This document shows, one piece after another, positions 63,066-64,000 of a stretch of 64,000 bases of DNA (positions are counted from its first letter, which is position 1; every line of letters starts with the position of its first letter). A program made the translations under genes and the position numbers. Source of the DNA: Molanna angustata (lineage: Eukaryota > Arthropoda > Insecta > Trichoptera > Molannidae); assembly GCA_963576475.1 (NCBI GenBank), contig OY754977.1, positions 28,469,796-28,533,795 of the forward strand, given 5' to 3'. A model generated the notes under the pieces. The model was given only the letters and a program-made list of their open reading frames with translations. It searched no databases and was not told the origin of the DNA.

Positions 63066-63720
63066 TTAATGATTACTTACATAAATCATCATAATAACAT
63101 TCCCTCAAACAAACAAACGCTTGAATGGAATCAGTCAAAACAATATTTGATCGTGGGTCCTCTGGATTGTTATTTCAAAGCACTACCTAATTCTCCACTG
63201 AACCATAGTATAATTTATTTGAGTGTATGTAGGTAAATGAGTTCAAAATTATGAGCTCTGTGTTTCATCTCATTGTATGAAATTGTATTACAAAAGTGAA
63301 CCAGTTTATTGTGTTACCCATATTAATAAACATTTTAACAAAGCTATTTCCACATCAGTCTGTCTTATTGGAATATGAGAATATAATAGTTACAAATTTT
63401 TGGCACGTGTGAAATAAAACTAGAGTAAGAGCCAGAAAGATCCCAATTGTTGAAAAATGTTATTTCAGTTATACATATGTAGGTAGTATGAAGCGTTATG
63501 GTACCTATACAGCAGCACTGAGCATACTGCTGCCCACCGAGTGTTCCCGCGAGCATTATACCTACATACCTACATCAAAAATAAAAAAAAAATCTAAAAA
63601 AAAATATTAAAACGTGTTTTTTCTTTGATTTATCGAAAAATATAAAAGAAAACTAATATTTTCTCGCTTCGCGGAATTTTTGGTTTAATATATCGAAAAA
63701 ATCAGAAGAAAACTGAAAAC
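63066..63720. other. AT-rich spacer, no gene recognised
   Basis: Nothing recognised beyond A/T runs and two short gtaggta motifs. Confidence 0.5.
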
Positions 63721-63735
63721 GTACCGCATGGATCA

Positions 63736-63834
63736 TATCTGCAATATCATCGATTTGTTTGACGGTGTGGAGGTTATAATTTTTGCCGATGACATTAAAA
63801 TCTACATCAAATTATCTTACTTCAAATCGTTTTG
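63736..63834 (+). pseudogene. LINE RT fragment with FADD motif
   Basis: The in-frame translation reads HICNIIDLFDGVEVI, then IFADDIKIYIKLSYFKSF and a stop. This is the motif C region of a Jockey or CR1-type RT (…FADD.KIY). It is only about 30 residues and has no flanking RT blocks, so it is a short relic. Confidence 0.55.
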
Positions 63835-64000
63835 AATAAACTGCATAAAAGGTGTTAAATAAATAAGTTACATTTAATGTCAGTATATCAGATTTTGTAA
63901 AGCTAGAAATCTTTTTATTTTTCAATATAAGAATAATTTATTTATTTATTTATCGTATGGTACTAGTGAATCAAATGTTTAAAATCAAAATGAACAAAAC

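Overview
The window is eukaryotic repeat-rich intergenic DNA, most likely from a moth or butterfly. This is inferred from strong AT richness, the recurring short motif gtaggtacctac, tRNA-derived SINEs, and a mixture of R1-, RTE-, CR1/L2-, Jockey- and R4/Dong-type non-LTR retrotransposons plus a Penelope-like element. I found no convincing host protein-coding gene, no tRNA or rRNA gene outside SINE heads, no CRISPR array and no bacterial operon structure. Almost everything recognisable is a mobile element, a relic of one, or a tandem repeat.

Layout. 0-5 kb: a 5'-truncated R1-clade LINE (gag-like ORF1, endonuclease/RT ORF2) with a 200-N assembly gap and a frameshift in an AT run. 5.4-8.2 kb: an RTE-type LINE on the minus strand sits exactly between two nearly identical 683-684 bp direct repeats. 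9.6-11.8 kb: a CR1/L2-like LINE with a long open RT frame. 14.2-16.7 kb and 17.8-20.2 kb: two related decayed LINEs; the second is interrupted by an RTE copy and by a dispersed repeat (called here the 189-family). 20.7-23.4 kb: a decayed minus-strand LINE (coiled-coil ORF1 and endonuclease region) carrying another RTE insertion. 23.7-31 kb: dispersed repeats, a TA-flanked inverted-repeat transposon with GC-rich cargo, a foldback element, SINEs and LINE ends.

31.3-38.1 kb: a 6.8 kb segment bounded by TTAA and about 32-bp terminal inverted repeats. Its interior is degenerate minisatellite DNA into which a Penelope-like element (RT plus GIY-YIG endonuclease, 826 aa) has inserted. That element shows the tandem pseudo-LTR plus inverted-fragment architecture of its class, giving a perfect palindrome of about 1 kb, and hammerhead-like RNA motifs downstream of its ORF. 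40-46 kb: a small inverted-repeat element, SINEs, and a 3.5 kb array of about 19 virtually identical 189-bp satellite units that grew inside one copy of the 189-family. 46.8-48.4 kb: the 3' end of an R4/Dong-like LINE with a restriction-like endonuclease, flanked on both sides by (TAA)n. 49.5-55.5 kb: an apparently intact Jockey-type LINE with both ORFs open (518 and 903 aa), an extreme A/C strand bias and a leader with three 190-bp tandem repeats. 57-64 kb: SINE, nested RTE in an RNase H-bearing LINE, minisatellite-bearing repeats, a LINE-SINE chimera and a last LINE RT fragment.

The best leads are the satellite born inside a dispersed element, the 680-bp flanking duplication at an RTE insertion, the hammerhead-like motifs with palindromic stem III attached to three different Penelope-like tails, and the Jockey-type element that may still be mobile. 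Element boundaries and clade names are judged by eye from translated motifs, without database searches.
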